In this document: positions 1 to 6,131 of the stretch, piece after piece
How positions within the stretch are numbered: the first letter of the stretch is position 1
Layout: each line of letters begins with the position of its first letter
NCBI GenBank assembly: GCA_947260045.1
Contig: CAMYOP010000269.1
Location: forward strand, 1-8,563
Source: an uncultured Desulfobulbaceae bacterium
GTDB taxonomy: Bacteria > Desulfobacterota > Desulfobulbia > Desulfobulbales > Desulfobulbaceae
Direction of reading: 5' to 3'
DNA length: 8,563 bases
Notes under the pieces: generated by a model
Seen by the model: the letters and a program-made list of their open reading frames with translations, nothing else
Told to the model about the DNA's origin: nothing
The model's database searches: none
Made by a program: the position numbers and the translations under genes

Positions 1-27
1 TTTAGCTCTTTCTAAGTTATGCCAAAA

Positions 28-56
28 TTGACATAGTTTCTTTTTTTAAGTATAAA
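28..56 (+). promoter_or_regulatory. Sigma-70-type promoter of the tup operon
   Basis: A perfect -35 hexamer TTGACA (28-33) is followed by a 17-base spacer and a TATAAA -10 box (51-56). Transcription would start near 63, leaving a leader of about 55 bases before tupA. I see no clear palindrome for a ModE-, TunR- or Tup-type regulator and no room for a large riboswitch, so any metal regulation is not visible here. Confidence 0.7.
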
Positions 57-117
57 ATCCAAGTGTTGAGACTTAATTTACAATACGCTTTTACCATAAT
101 CTTTCAAGGAGAACAGC

Positions 118-963
118 ATGCTGAAAATACAAATTTCAAAAAAGTACCAGTTTCTTATCCTGGCTTTTTTTATCTCGATTTCTACAATCCTGCCACAACA
201 GGCCGAGAGTAAGGAGCTTTTACTTGCAACAACTACAAGTACTGATAATACAGGTCTGCTTGATTATCTTGCACCCATGTTTACCAAGACTACTGGTATA
301 GAACTGAAATGGGTGGCCACAGGAACCGGAAAAGCTCTGAAGCTTGGAGAAAACTGCGATTGTGACGTTCTCATGGTACATGCGCCTTCTGCTGAAAAAA
401 GATATGTTGAAGATGGCTTTGGGGTAAATCGCCGCCAAATAATGTTCAATGATTTCGTATTCATAGGGCCCGATAATGATCCTGCTGGCATAAAAAACCA
501 GGAACCCTGCTCAGCCTTGAAAGAAATTGACAAGAAAAAATCAATTTTTGCAAGTCGAGGAGATAATTCAGGAACCAATAAAAAAGAAATTTCTTTATGG
601 AAGGAATGCTCAGGGCTGGTTCCTGAACAGCAGCAGTGGTATCTTCAGACTGGCCAGGGAATGCTGACCACCATAAACATTGCTGTTGAGCGCAATGGCT
701 ATACCATGACCGACCGTGGCACTTTTATTAAGTTTGAAGCAAACAGCAAGGGGAACCCTCCTCTTAAAATTATGGTTGAAGGCGACAAATCATTGCTCAA
801 TCAGTATAGTGTCATTGAGGTAAACCAGGCTCGCTGTCTCAAAGTAAAAAATGTCCTGGCAGCTCAGTTTGGTGACTGGCTCATAAGTGATGAAGGTCAG
901 GCCGCAATCGGTAATTTCAGGCTGTTGAATAAACAGCTTTTCACTCCCAACGCATCCAAGTAA
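118..963 (+). CDS. tupA: Tungstate ABC transporter, periplasmic substrate-binding protein TupA
   Basis: This is the extracytoplasmic binding protein of a tungstate importer. It captures tungstate with high affinity and passes it to the TupB permease, supplying enzymes such as formate dehydrogenases or aldehyde oxidoreductases. The 281-residue protein starts with a Sec-type signal peptide: Lys-rich N-terminus, hydrophobic core at about 11-25, likely cleavage near residue 31. The TupA signature TTTSTDNTGLL follows at 38-48, where the Thr/Ser residues contribute to oxyanion binding. Further family features are the WVATGTGKALKLG stretch (residues 65-77), a DVLMVHAPSAE segment, and the C-terminal pattern of GDWL...GQ..IG.F. 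Length fits the family (about 270-280). The ATG at 118 has a good ribosome site, AAGGAGA at 106-112. It is the first gene of tupABC; tupB begins 13 bases after the stop. The TupA-type signature and the TupB/TupC partners favour tungstate over molybdate (ModA) or phosphate (PstS). Confidence 0.93.
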   Translation: MLKIQISKKYQFLILAFFISISTILPQQAESKELLLATTTSTDNTGLLDYLAPMFTKTTGIELKWVATGTGKALKLGENCDCDVLMVHAPSAEKRYVEDGFGVNRRQIMFNDFVFIGPDNDPAGIKNQEPCSALKEIDKKKSIFASRGDNSGTNKKEISLWKECSGLVPEQQQWYLQTGQGMLTTINIAVERNGYTMTDRGTFIKFEANSKGNPPLKIMVEGDKSLLNQYSVIEVNQARCLKVKNVLAAQFGDWLISDEGQAAIGNFRLLNKQLFTPNASK

Positions 964-976
964 ATAGAATTGGCTT

Positions 977-1666
977 ATGGAATTCATCCTTGAGGGTTTA
1001 GTAAAAGCCTTCCAGCTTCTTTATCATGGAGACCAGGAAACCTATTCTGCGATTTGGGCAACAATCAAGGTCTCTTCAATTTCCATGACCGTAAGCCTCC
1101 TTCTTGGAATTCCACTTGGCTACATGCTCGGTTATTTAAATTTTCCAGGCAAGCAAGCCATACGAACAATTGTTGATACACTGCTTGCCTTGCCCACAGT
1201 TTTTATTGGTTTAGTTGTCTATGCCTTTATTTCCAATAATGGTCCTTTGGGAGATCTTGGTCTTCTTTTTACCTTAAACGGTATAGCCATAGGCCAAAGT
1301 ATTCTGGCCTTACCAATTGTCATTGCCCTGACAGCCACCTCTGTTGAAAGTCTCGATAGTAATTTACAGCTTACCTTACGGTCTTTGGGAGCTTCCCGGC
1401 TGCAGATTTTTTTAACAACCGTCGAAGAAGCCAGATTAGGTTTATTAATCGCCGCCATTACAGCAACGGGGAGAGTGCTTACAGAGGTGGGAATTTCAAT
1501 GATGGTCGGCGGAAATATCAAATACCACACCAGGACCATCACTACTGCAATTGCTCTTGAAACAAATAAGGGTCAATTTGCAACAGGAATTGCCCTTGGC
1601 TTGGTACTCCTGGCCATGGCCTTTGCTGTCAACCTTTCCCTTTCAACTTTACGGCGGAGGATATAG
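977..1666 (+). CDS. tupB: Tungstate ABC transporter permease TupB
   Basis: This is the inner-membrane channel subunit of the tungstate importer. The 229-residue protein has about five hydrophobic segments, at roughly 25-52, 62-86, 102-122, 152-177 and 203-225. The cytoplasmic coupling ('EAA') loop that contacts the ATPase is visible as LRSLGASRLQIFLTTVEEAR...G (about 134-155), followed by the family stretch GRVLTEVGISMMVGGNI (165-181), which is characteristic of TupB-like permeases. Only a weak ribosome site precedes the ATG, so translation may be coupled to tupA, which ends 13 bases upstream. The stop codon TAG directly abuts the GTG start of tupC, with no intervening base, which shows a tightly packed operon. 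The protein appears full length with no oddities. Confidence 0.93.
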   Translation: MEFILEGLVKAFQLLYHGDQETYSAIWATIKVSSISMTVSLLLGIPLGYMLGYLNFPGKQAIRTIVDTLLALPTVFIGLVVYAFISNNGPLGDLGLLFTLNGIAIGQSILALPIVIALTATSVESLDSNLQLTLRSLGASRLQIFLTTVEEARLGLLIAAITATGRVLTEVGISMMVGGNIKYHTRTITTAIALETNKGQFATGIALGLVLLAMAFAVNLSLSTLRRRI

Positions 1667-2683
1667 GTGGACTCCATCCTTCGTCTGCACAAGGTGCGTC
1701 ATGAGTACAGCGGCAGAGAGGTACTCAATATTCCAGAATTGAGTATCCCCAGGGACTCCATTACAGGACTTGCTGGCCCCAATGGCAGCGGCAAAAGCAC
1801 CATGCTCAGGATTTTATCGCTGGTGGAAAACTGCTCATCAGGCTCGGTTTTCTTCAACAATAAAGAGATAAAACCCTTTGATAAAGAGTTTCGCCATCAG
1901 CTTGCATATCTTCCCCAGGAAACATATCTCCTGAAACGAACAGTTTTTGAAAACATTGCCTATGGTTTAAAAATAAGAGGACAGAAAAATGGATTGCAGG
2001 ATTCAGTAATGAATGCGCTGGACCTTGTTGGCCTCACTGGGCAATTTTTAAGTCGACAGTGGTATGAGCTTTCAGGGGGAGAATCACAAAGGGTTGCGCT
2101 TGCTTCCAGGTTGGTACTTAAACCAGCATGTTTAATGCTTGACGAACCAACTGCCAGTGTTGATTTGGAGAGTGCCCGAAATATCAGTAGAGCAATTTTA
2201 CGGGCAAGGCAGGAGTGGGGCACGACTCTTGTTGTTACCAGTCATCATCAATCATGGCTTAGTGACATCTGTGATCAAAGTATCTATCTGTACAATGGCA
2301 GGCTTCTCGAATACGGCTACAGAAATGTTCTCTTGGGACCGTGGGAAAAAGTTGACGACCAGCTCTCTGTAATGAAAATGACAGATGGACAGCAATTATT
2401 TGTCAGTCAGGCACCCCATGCTAAAAGCTGCGCTGTTCTTCCCAGCCATGCCATACAAGTAAGCGCTTCTTCCCCACCAGCAAATAACAAACAAAAGTTA
2501 TCGGGCCTTATCACAGGTATCTATGCAGACAAACAACCAGAACTATTAAGTATTCAGGTTGTCTGTGGAGATCAGCAATTTATTATCACTATGTCTGAGA
2601 GTGAATTGTCAAAAGAAGGATTTCTACCAAACCAAAAAGTCTTTCTTGTATACCAGCCACAAGATATCGTCTGGTTACCATGA
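1667..2683 (+). CDS. tupC: Tungstate ABC transporter ATP-binding protein TupC with C-terminal TOBE/Mop-like domain
   Basis: This cytoplasmic ATPase energises tungstate import through TupB. Residues 1-225 form a complete ABC domain: Walker A GPNGSGKST (37-45), Q-loop LPQE with Gln84, signature LSGGESQ (135-141), Walker B CLMLDEP (155-161), D-loop region SVDLES and switch His in TSHH (about 192-194). After a polar linker, residues about 275-338 read like a TOBE/Mop-type module (LSGLITGIYAD... to VFLVYQPQDIVWL), the kind used by ModC-type ATPases to bind oxyanion and inhibit transport. That assignment is from pattern only. The start is GTG at 1667, immediately after the tupB stop, with a CGGAGG ribosome site at 1655-1660 inside tupB. 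At 338 residues it is longer than minimal TupC proteins because of this extension. No convincing rho-independent terminator follows. Confidence 0.92.
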   Translation: MDSILRLHKVRHEYSGREVLNIPELSIPRDSITGLAGPNGSGKSTMLRILSLVENCSSGSVFFNNKEIKPFDKEFRHQLAYLPQETYLLKRTVFENIAYGLKIRGQKNGLQDSVMNALDLVGLTGQFLSRQWYELSGGESQRVALASRLVLKPACLMLDEPTASVDLESARNISRAILRARQEWGTTLVVTSHHQSWLSDICDQSIYLYNGRLLEYGYRNVLLGPWEKVDDQLSVMKMTDGQQLFVSQAPHAKSCAVLPSHAIQVSASSPPANNKQKLSGLITGIYADKQPELLSIQVVCGDQQFIITMSESELSKEGFLPNQKVFLVYQPQDIVWLP

Positions 2684-2892
2684 TTGTGAAATTATCAGCC
2701 AGTCTTTCTCATTGGCATGAAGTTTAAAAATCTATGATCATTGCTGTTCTGATTAAATTTATACTACAGCAAACCTTCTGATTTTTTTTAAAGATCGCCT
2801 CTGCATATCATACCGCATCACATTCTTTACTTTATAAATATTAATCGTAAAGCATCCCTCCTGTTTGACTTTCGTTTTTTTATTAAAATTGT
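2684..2892. other. AT-rich non-coding spacer after tupC
   Basis: No ORF, tRNA or pseudogene trace can be made out in any frame here. There are T-runs near 2779 and 2874 but no GC-rich stem before them, so a classical terminator is not supported. A TTGACT (2865-2870) lies 21 bases upstream of a perfect TATAAT (2892-2897). That spacing is too long for a normal sigma-70 promoter, so the TATAAT is at most a candidate -10 box for the downstream c-di-GMP gene. Confidence 0.5.
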
Positions 2893-2902
2893 ATAATTAT
2901 TT
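2893..2902. repeat. Left copy of a 10-bp target-site duplication
   Basis: ATAATTATTT occurs exactly at 2893-2902 and again at 3022-3031, in direct orientation, abutting both ends of the inverted-repeat element with no spare base. This is the expected footprint of transposition. The core ATAATTAT is itself palindromic and AT-rich, so chance contributes something, but the ten-base match stops precisely at the inverted-repeat boundaries. Confidence 0.7.
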
Positions 2903-3021
2903 GTGATTACCACTAAAGCTCAGTAAACGCCGGGAGACAGATCGAAGTCTGCGCTTACCTAAATTTTTCCTAAGCCTAAGGGGACCGATTTTATTTCAAA
3001 CATAGCTTTAATGGTAATCAC
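2903..3021. mobile_element. 119-bp MITE-like element with 18-bp terminal inverted repeats
   Basis: The element begins GTGATTACCACTAAAGCT (2903-2920) and ends AGCTTTAATGGTAATCAC (3004-3021). These are inverted repeats matching at 17 of 18 positions. It codes for nothing and is bracketed by a 10-bp direct repeat. The interior can fold on its own: GTAAACGC (2923-2930) pairs with GCGCTTAC (2951-2958) apart from one mismatch, with an inner AGAC/GTCT pairing, so a transcript would form a long closing stem carrying an internal hairpin. Size, termini and target duplication fit a miniature inverted-repeat transposable element mobilised by some DDE transposase encoded elsewhere. The parent IS is not recognisable, and a 10-bp duplication is compatible with several families. 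A structured 5'-leader RNA is an alternative, but it does not explain the flanking repeats. Confidence 0.72.
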
Positions 3022-3031
3022 ATAATTATTT
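3022..3031. repeat. Right copy of the 10-bp target-site duplication
   Basis: This second exact ATAATTATTT directly follows the right terminal inverted repeat. Removing the element plus one copy restores a continuous AT-rich spacer leading to the ATG at 3068. Confidence 0.7.
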
Positions 3032-3067
3032 ATCCCTTTTCTCTGAAAAGTAATTATTCGTCACCCG

Positions 3068-5122
3068 ATGAACTCTATGAAGTGTATTACAGTTATCTTT
3101 GTTGCATTGCTTGCGGTTTCCATTGCCACTTTTCTCCTCATCTTTATTGTCACTGCCTCTTCATATCAGCATTCCTATTTGAGACAGTCGGAAAGTATGA
3201 GTATGAACTTGTCTGAAGAGCTTACCTCATCGCTATTACAGCTCATGGAAAAAGGCTGGTCCAGAGAAGCAATGCATCGTTTTCTCAAACCGTTTATTGC
3301 AGCTGGAACAGAGATTCCTCTGACTGTGTCCATGTATAGAGCACCATCAGTTCAAGATCTCTTTGGTCTGCTTGATGATGAGCATTGGGATAAAGAGATT
3401 CAGCAGGTCATGACGAGCGGCAAAAGCCAATCGAGTCAGGAAAAGCAGGTGGTAAAGCAATTGGTGGCTGTTTTGGCGGAATCTGCCTGCTTGAACTGTC
3501 ACACCAATGTTAAGCTTGGTGAGATCCTGGGAGTATTAAGAATTGAACAGGATTTGAAACCTGTCCTGACCTCTATTATTAAAAAGATTGTTCTCCTATT
3601 TATTCTGCTTGCTCCCTTACCTGTAATCACTGCAGCTCTTATTTCCTGGTACACCACCAGGAAAATAGACAACTCAACTTCTCTGCTCCGAAAAAGTATT
3701 AAGAACGTTAACAGTGTGCAGGACCTCACTACCGTTGAATTTGGTGACAGTGATACTGATTTTACCGAACTTAATCATGTTCTGCAGGAGGTGAATACCC
3801 TGGTCGGTAAGATGAAAGATGTTGCCATTGATAAAGATCTGCTCATCTTTCAGGTGAAATTACTGGAGGCCTTTCTCATCACTTCGGAGGTGGTGCAGGA
3901 CTGGAAGGAACATGTGTCCAGGCTCCTTGTTCGGGTCCAGGAGATCATGGATATCTATGCTCTTTTTTCAATTTTTCGGGTCGGCACGAAGACCTATGCC
4001 CTTGAGGTCTTCTGGCTAGGGCCACCAACGCCCGGTACCAGAAAAAGTTTCAACGATATCGTCAAAAGGAGAATAAAGGAGGTTAACCAACTGCATTTTC
4101 TTGCCGGAATGGAGATTAATCATAATACCGTCAATCATGATGCACCAGAAGTTGAACTCGAGGATCATGATATTGACCTGGAAGTCAAGTCCATTTTTCT
4201 TGAATCACCGCAAATAGGCGGCGTTGTTGGAATTGGCGTGCAGGCAACCTCAGTAGCCAGTGATGTTGGACGGTCCCTGATTATTGAGGGGATATTAACC
4301 ACCTTGGGCAACGTGGTCGGATCTGTGAAGGCCATTCATCAATATACAGAAGAAGTAAAGCATTATGCCACACGAGACCCCCTGACCAACCTCTATAATC
4401 AAAAAGTGTTTTGGGATTTGGTTGCAAACGAGCAACAGAGAGCTCGCAGGCATGAGCAAAAGTTTGCCTTACTGGTGATTGATTTTGACAATTTCAAGAT
4501 GATTACCGACAGGTATGGCCACGCTTTTGGTGAATCGTTTCTGAAACGATTTGCAGGGCAGGTGCAAACAGTTCTTCCTAAGGGTGATATTCTTGCCCGT
4601 TACGGTGGCGATGTATTTGTAGCTATACTGTCGCAAACAGACCAGGATCAAGCTAACCTGGTGGCGGCTAATATGATGAAGGCGCTCAAGGAAGTGACGA
4701 TGCACACCCATGATGGTCTCCAGATTAAGGCAACAGTTTCCATTGGCATTTCTCTTTTTCCAGAAGACTCAGAAGACATTAATACTCTTTTTGTTATTGC
4801 CCGCAACGTCATGCAAAGGGCCAAAAGAGAAGGAAAAAACAGAATCGGCTTTCCCTGTACTGATGATCTCATTGAGGCGAAGCAAGCCAGGGATGAGAAG
4901 GGGATCTTTTTACTCAATCTTTTGGAAGAACCAAATAATATTATACCGTTTTTTCAACCTGTTGTTGGACTTCAGCAAGACGAGGTTCCAGTTAATGAAC
5001 TGCTTATGGGGATTCGTTATGGTGAGGAAATCTGGGTATTGTCAGTCAGCTTGACTTTATTGTTATCGGCAAGGCCTTTAAGGAAATACGTGCAATTGAG
5101 TATCAAGGACTGTTGTTTGTAA
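3068..5122 (+). CDS. Membrane c-di-GMP protein (heme-c sensor, GAF-like, GGDEF), frameshifted in its EAL domain
   Basis: This is the 5' part of a broken c-di-GMP turnover gene. Order of parts: TM1 at about 8-31; extracytoplasmic sensor of about 140 residues with a heme-c motif CLNCH (141-145); TM2 at about 172-195; a linker and GAF-like region (about 250-425, weak pattern only); GGDEF domain from RDPLTNLYN (436-444) through DFDNFK to TVSIGIS (556-562) and RAKREGKN. The GGDEF signature reads RYGGDVF (511-517): the second acidic position is Val, so cyclase activity is doubtful. An EAL domain starts at FFQPVVG (628-634) with ELL (644-646) in place of EAL. The frame is lost at about residues 653-655 (nt 5024-5034), and the last ~30 residues are out-of-frame sequence up to TAA at 5122. 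ATG 3068 has no clear ribosome site; an in-frame TGA at 3044 limits upstream starts. The MITE lies 46 bases upstream. Confidence 0.8.
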   Translation: MNSMKCITVIFVALLAVSIATFLLIFIVTASSYQHSYLRQSESMSMNLSEELTSSLLQLMEKGWSREAMHRFLKPFIAAGTEIPLTVSMYRAPSVQDLFGLLDDEHWDKEIQQVMTSGKSQSSQEKQVVKQLVAVLAESACLNCHTNVKLGEILGVLRIEQDLKPVLTSIIKKIVLLFILLAPLPVITAALISWYTTRKIDNSTSLLRKSIKNVNSVQDLTTVEFGDSDTDFTELNHVLQEVNTLVGKMKDVAIDKDLLIFQVKLLEAFLITSEVVQDWKEHVSRLLVRVQEIMDIYALFSIFRVGTKTYALEVFWLGPPTPGTRKSFNDIVKRRIKEVNQLHFLAGMEINHNTVNHDAPEVELEDHDIDLEVKSIFLESPQIGGVVGIGVQATSVASDVGRSLIIEGILTTLGNVVGSVKAIHQYTEEVKHYATRDPLTNLYNQKVFWDLVANEQQRARRHEQKFALLVIDFDNFKMITDRYGHAFGESFLKRFAGQVQTVLPKGDILARYGGDVFVAILSQTDQDQANLVAANMMKALKEVTMHTHDGLQIKATVSIGISLFPEDSEDINTLFVIARNVMQRAKREGKNRIGFPCTDDLIEAKQARDEKGIFLLNLLEEPNNIIPFFQPVVGLQQDEVPVNELLMGIRYGEEIWVLSVSLTLLLSARPLRKYVQLSIKDCCL

Positions 5123-5601
5123 ACCTTGCGCCAAATTCTTTGATATTAAAGGATTTTGTTCGTGACATCCGTAAGCTGGCCACAGAGTATCAGGTTGACC
5201 CGTCTCAGGTTGTCTTTGAAATCACTGAGCGTGAAGCTGTATGGAATCCTGTCCTTCTGGAGGAGTTTTCTCAGGACCTGCGAAGGGAAGGCTTCAAATT
5301 TGCCATTGACGATTTTGGTTCCGGTTTTTCCACCTATCATTATCTCAAAATGTTTCCAATTGATTTCATCAAAATCGATGGTGAATTTATCAAAAACACT
5401 CCCCACCAGGCAGTTGACCGCGCTTTTGTAAAAAACATGATTTCTCTGGCCCAGGATCTTGAGATAAAAACCATAGCAGAACACATTGAAGACCAAGAAA
5501 TTCTGAGCGTGGTGAGCGATTTGGGTGCTGATTACGGACAAGGTTATTATATAGGCAGGCCCAATTTGATCATCGATCCCCACTGTAAAATAGCCAGCTA
5601 A
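5026..5601 (+). pseudogene. Detached remainder of the EAL (c-di-GMP phosphodiesterase) domain
   Basis: Reading from 5026 in the new frame gives NLGIVSQLDFIVIGKAF, then LLFVNLAP, FEITERE, IDDFGSGFSTYHYLK, FIKIDGEFI, TIAEHIED and QGYYIGRP. This is the whole middle and C-terminal part of an EAL domain, with the acidic pair DD, the KID lysine and the late Glu and Gln still present. It continues directly from the preceding gene but lies in another frame, and roughly twelve or thirteen residues that normally join 'RYGEE' to 'LGIV' (the '..PA.FI..AE' helix) are absent. An ATG at 5113 could in principle start a 162-residue fragment, but it would lack the catalytic Glu of the EAL motif and has no ribosome site. 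So this is best called the 3' part of one disrupted gene. A sequencing error alone would not explain the missing residues. Confidence 0.85.
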
Positions 5602-5770
5602 AATGTGAATTGGTTCTTCTGGGAACTGTTAGCTGTTGAAGGGATCTTCTCAAACTATAATATTCATTAATCGGCTAGAATTTCAAATGAATCCCTCTCC
5701 AGCTATTGCTCTTCTCCTCCCCTAGTTTTGATCAACTGTTATACAGAACGGTGAATAAGTCTTATTGAGT

Positions 5771-5798
5771 AAAATTTACCGACACTGTGGTAATTTTT
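5771..5798. repeat. AT-rich inverted repeat with 8-base loop
   Basis: AAAATTTACC (5771-5780) and GGTAATTTTT (5789-5798) pair at nine of ten positions around GACACTGT. It could be a weak hairpin or a protein-binding site. The stem is too AT-rich to call a terminator with confidence. Confidence 0.3.
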
Positions 5799-5830
5799 GC
5801 CAACCTTCTTTTTAAAATAATTTCATAGAA

Positions 5831-5846
5831 TGTAGCAAACGCTACA
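5831..5846. promoter_or_regulatory. Perfect 16-bp palindrome, candidate operator
   Basis: TGTAGCAAACGCTACA is a perfect 6-4-6 palindrome. Read as TGTAG-N6-CTACA, it has the spacing of CRP/FNR-family sites, although the half-site sequence differs from the usual TGTGA. Its centre lies about 41 bases upstream of the start expected from the TATACT box, the usual place for an activator touching RNA polymerase. The regulator is unknown. It could also be a TetR-type operator or a small hairpin. Confidence 0.35.
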
Positions 5847-5867
5847 ACATACATATTGATGATTCCG

Positions 5868-5873
5868 TATACT
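5868..5873 (+). promoter_or_regulatory. Candidate -10 box (TATACT) for the MFS/tautomerase cluster
   Basis: TATACT matches the sigma-70 -10 consensus at five of six positions. No good -35 hexamer lies 16-18 bases upstream, which would suit an activator-dependent promoter using the palindrome at 5831-5846. Transcription would begin near 5880 and run through the small ORF into the MFS gene. Confidence 0.3.
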
Positions 5874-5906
5874 CATAATGAAATAAGCACTTTTAAGAAG
5901 TATAGA

Positions 5907-5948
5907 ATGAAGCCTCAAGTAATTGGTATTTTTGGAAGCCTGTCATAA
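5907..5948 (+). pseudogene. Possible N-terminal stub of an NADPH-dependent FMN reductase-like gene
   Basis: An ATG opens thirteen codons reading MKPQVIGIFGSLS before TAA. The pattern of a short beta strand followed by GIxGSL is how NADPH-dependent FMN reductases and related flavodoxin-fold proteins begin, where this loop binds the FMN phosphate. Nothing further of such a protein is recognisable downstream, so this would be a stub left by a deletion. AAGAAG at 5895-5900 is a weak ribosome site. The evidence is one short motif, so chance is a real alternative. Confidence 0.22.
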
Positions 5949-5988
5949 GCTTAAAATCTTAGATACTAGCCAACAGGAGGTGAAGTTT

Positions 5989-6087
5989 ATGAAGATCACA
6001 CAGGCTTTTTCACAAACATTGCGTAGTCAAAAGTTGATATGGCGAACGATTATTCTTTGTAATACTGTCATACATCAAAGCTTGTAA
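5989..6087 (+). CDS. Small ORF (32 aa) with ideal Shine-Dalgarno, unknown function
   Basis: The ORF encodes 32 residues starting MKITQAFSQTLRSQ and ending VIHQSL. Its ribosome site AGGAGGTGA (5975-5983) is a nine-base match to the anti-Shine-Dalgarno end of 16S rRNA with five bases of spacing, the strongest in the window. The peptide is basic at the front (Lys, Arg, Lys, Arg) with a short hydrophobic run (about 21-28), too short for a confident membrane helix. It ends 44 bases before the MFS gene on the same strand. It may be a real small protein, a leader peptide that tunes translation of the transporter, or the start of a gene whose remainder was lost. I do not recognise a family. Confidence 0.4.
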   Translation: MKITQAFSQTLRSQKLIWRTIILCNTVIHQSL

Positions 6088-6131
6088 ACCACTCTTTACG
6101 TGTCAAGACACTAGGACAAGAAAAGCATATA

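Larger units (their letters stand above)
5602..5906. other. Non-coding spacer with candidate regulatory repeats
   Basis: No convincing coding sequence is seen on either strand. It contains an AT-rich inverted repeat (5771-5798), a perfect palindrome (5831-5846), a TATACT box (5868-5873) and a TTGATCAA palindrome near 5727. No terminator with a GC-rich stem and T-tract is visible after the EAL remnant. Confidence 0.5.

Noticed and set aside
1..117. Molybdate/tungstate riboswitch or ModE-type operator upstream of tupA
   Set aside because: The leader after the promoter is about 55 bases, too short for a molybdenum-cofactor riboswitch, and no ModE-like palindrome is visible.
2684..2800. Rho-independent terminator after tupC
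   Set aside because: T-runs are present but only weak four-base stems such as GCCA/TGGC with large loops can be drawn, so it is not supportable.
2903..3021. c-di-GMP riboswitch or other leader RNA upstream of the GGDEF-EAL gene
   Set aside because: The position and folding are suggestive, but I find none of the conserved GEMM-I, GEMM-II or molybdenum-cofactor riboswitch sequence blocks, and the exact 10-bp flanking repeat is better explained by transposition.
5015..5045. Programmed ribosomal frameshift joining the two halves of the EAL domain
   Set aside because: There is no slippery heptamer or strong downstream structure, and about a dozen conserved residues are missing at the junction, which a frameshift event would not restore.
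5113..5601. Stand-alone EAL protein starting at ATG 5113
   Set aside because: It would lack the EAL-motif glutamate and the first strands of the domain, and it has no ribosome site. The homologous frame is open further upstream, showing it is a gene fragment.
5771..5798. Terminator of the c-di-GMP gene
   Set aside because: The stem is almost entirely A/T, lies 170 bases past the stop and is not followed directly by a T-tract; I list it only as an inverted repeat.
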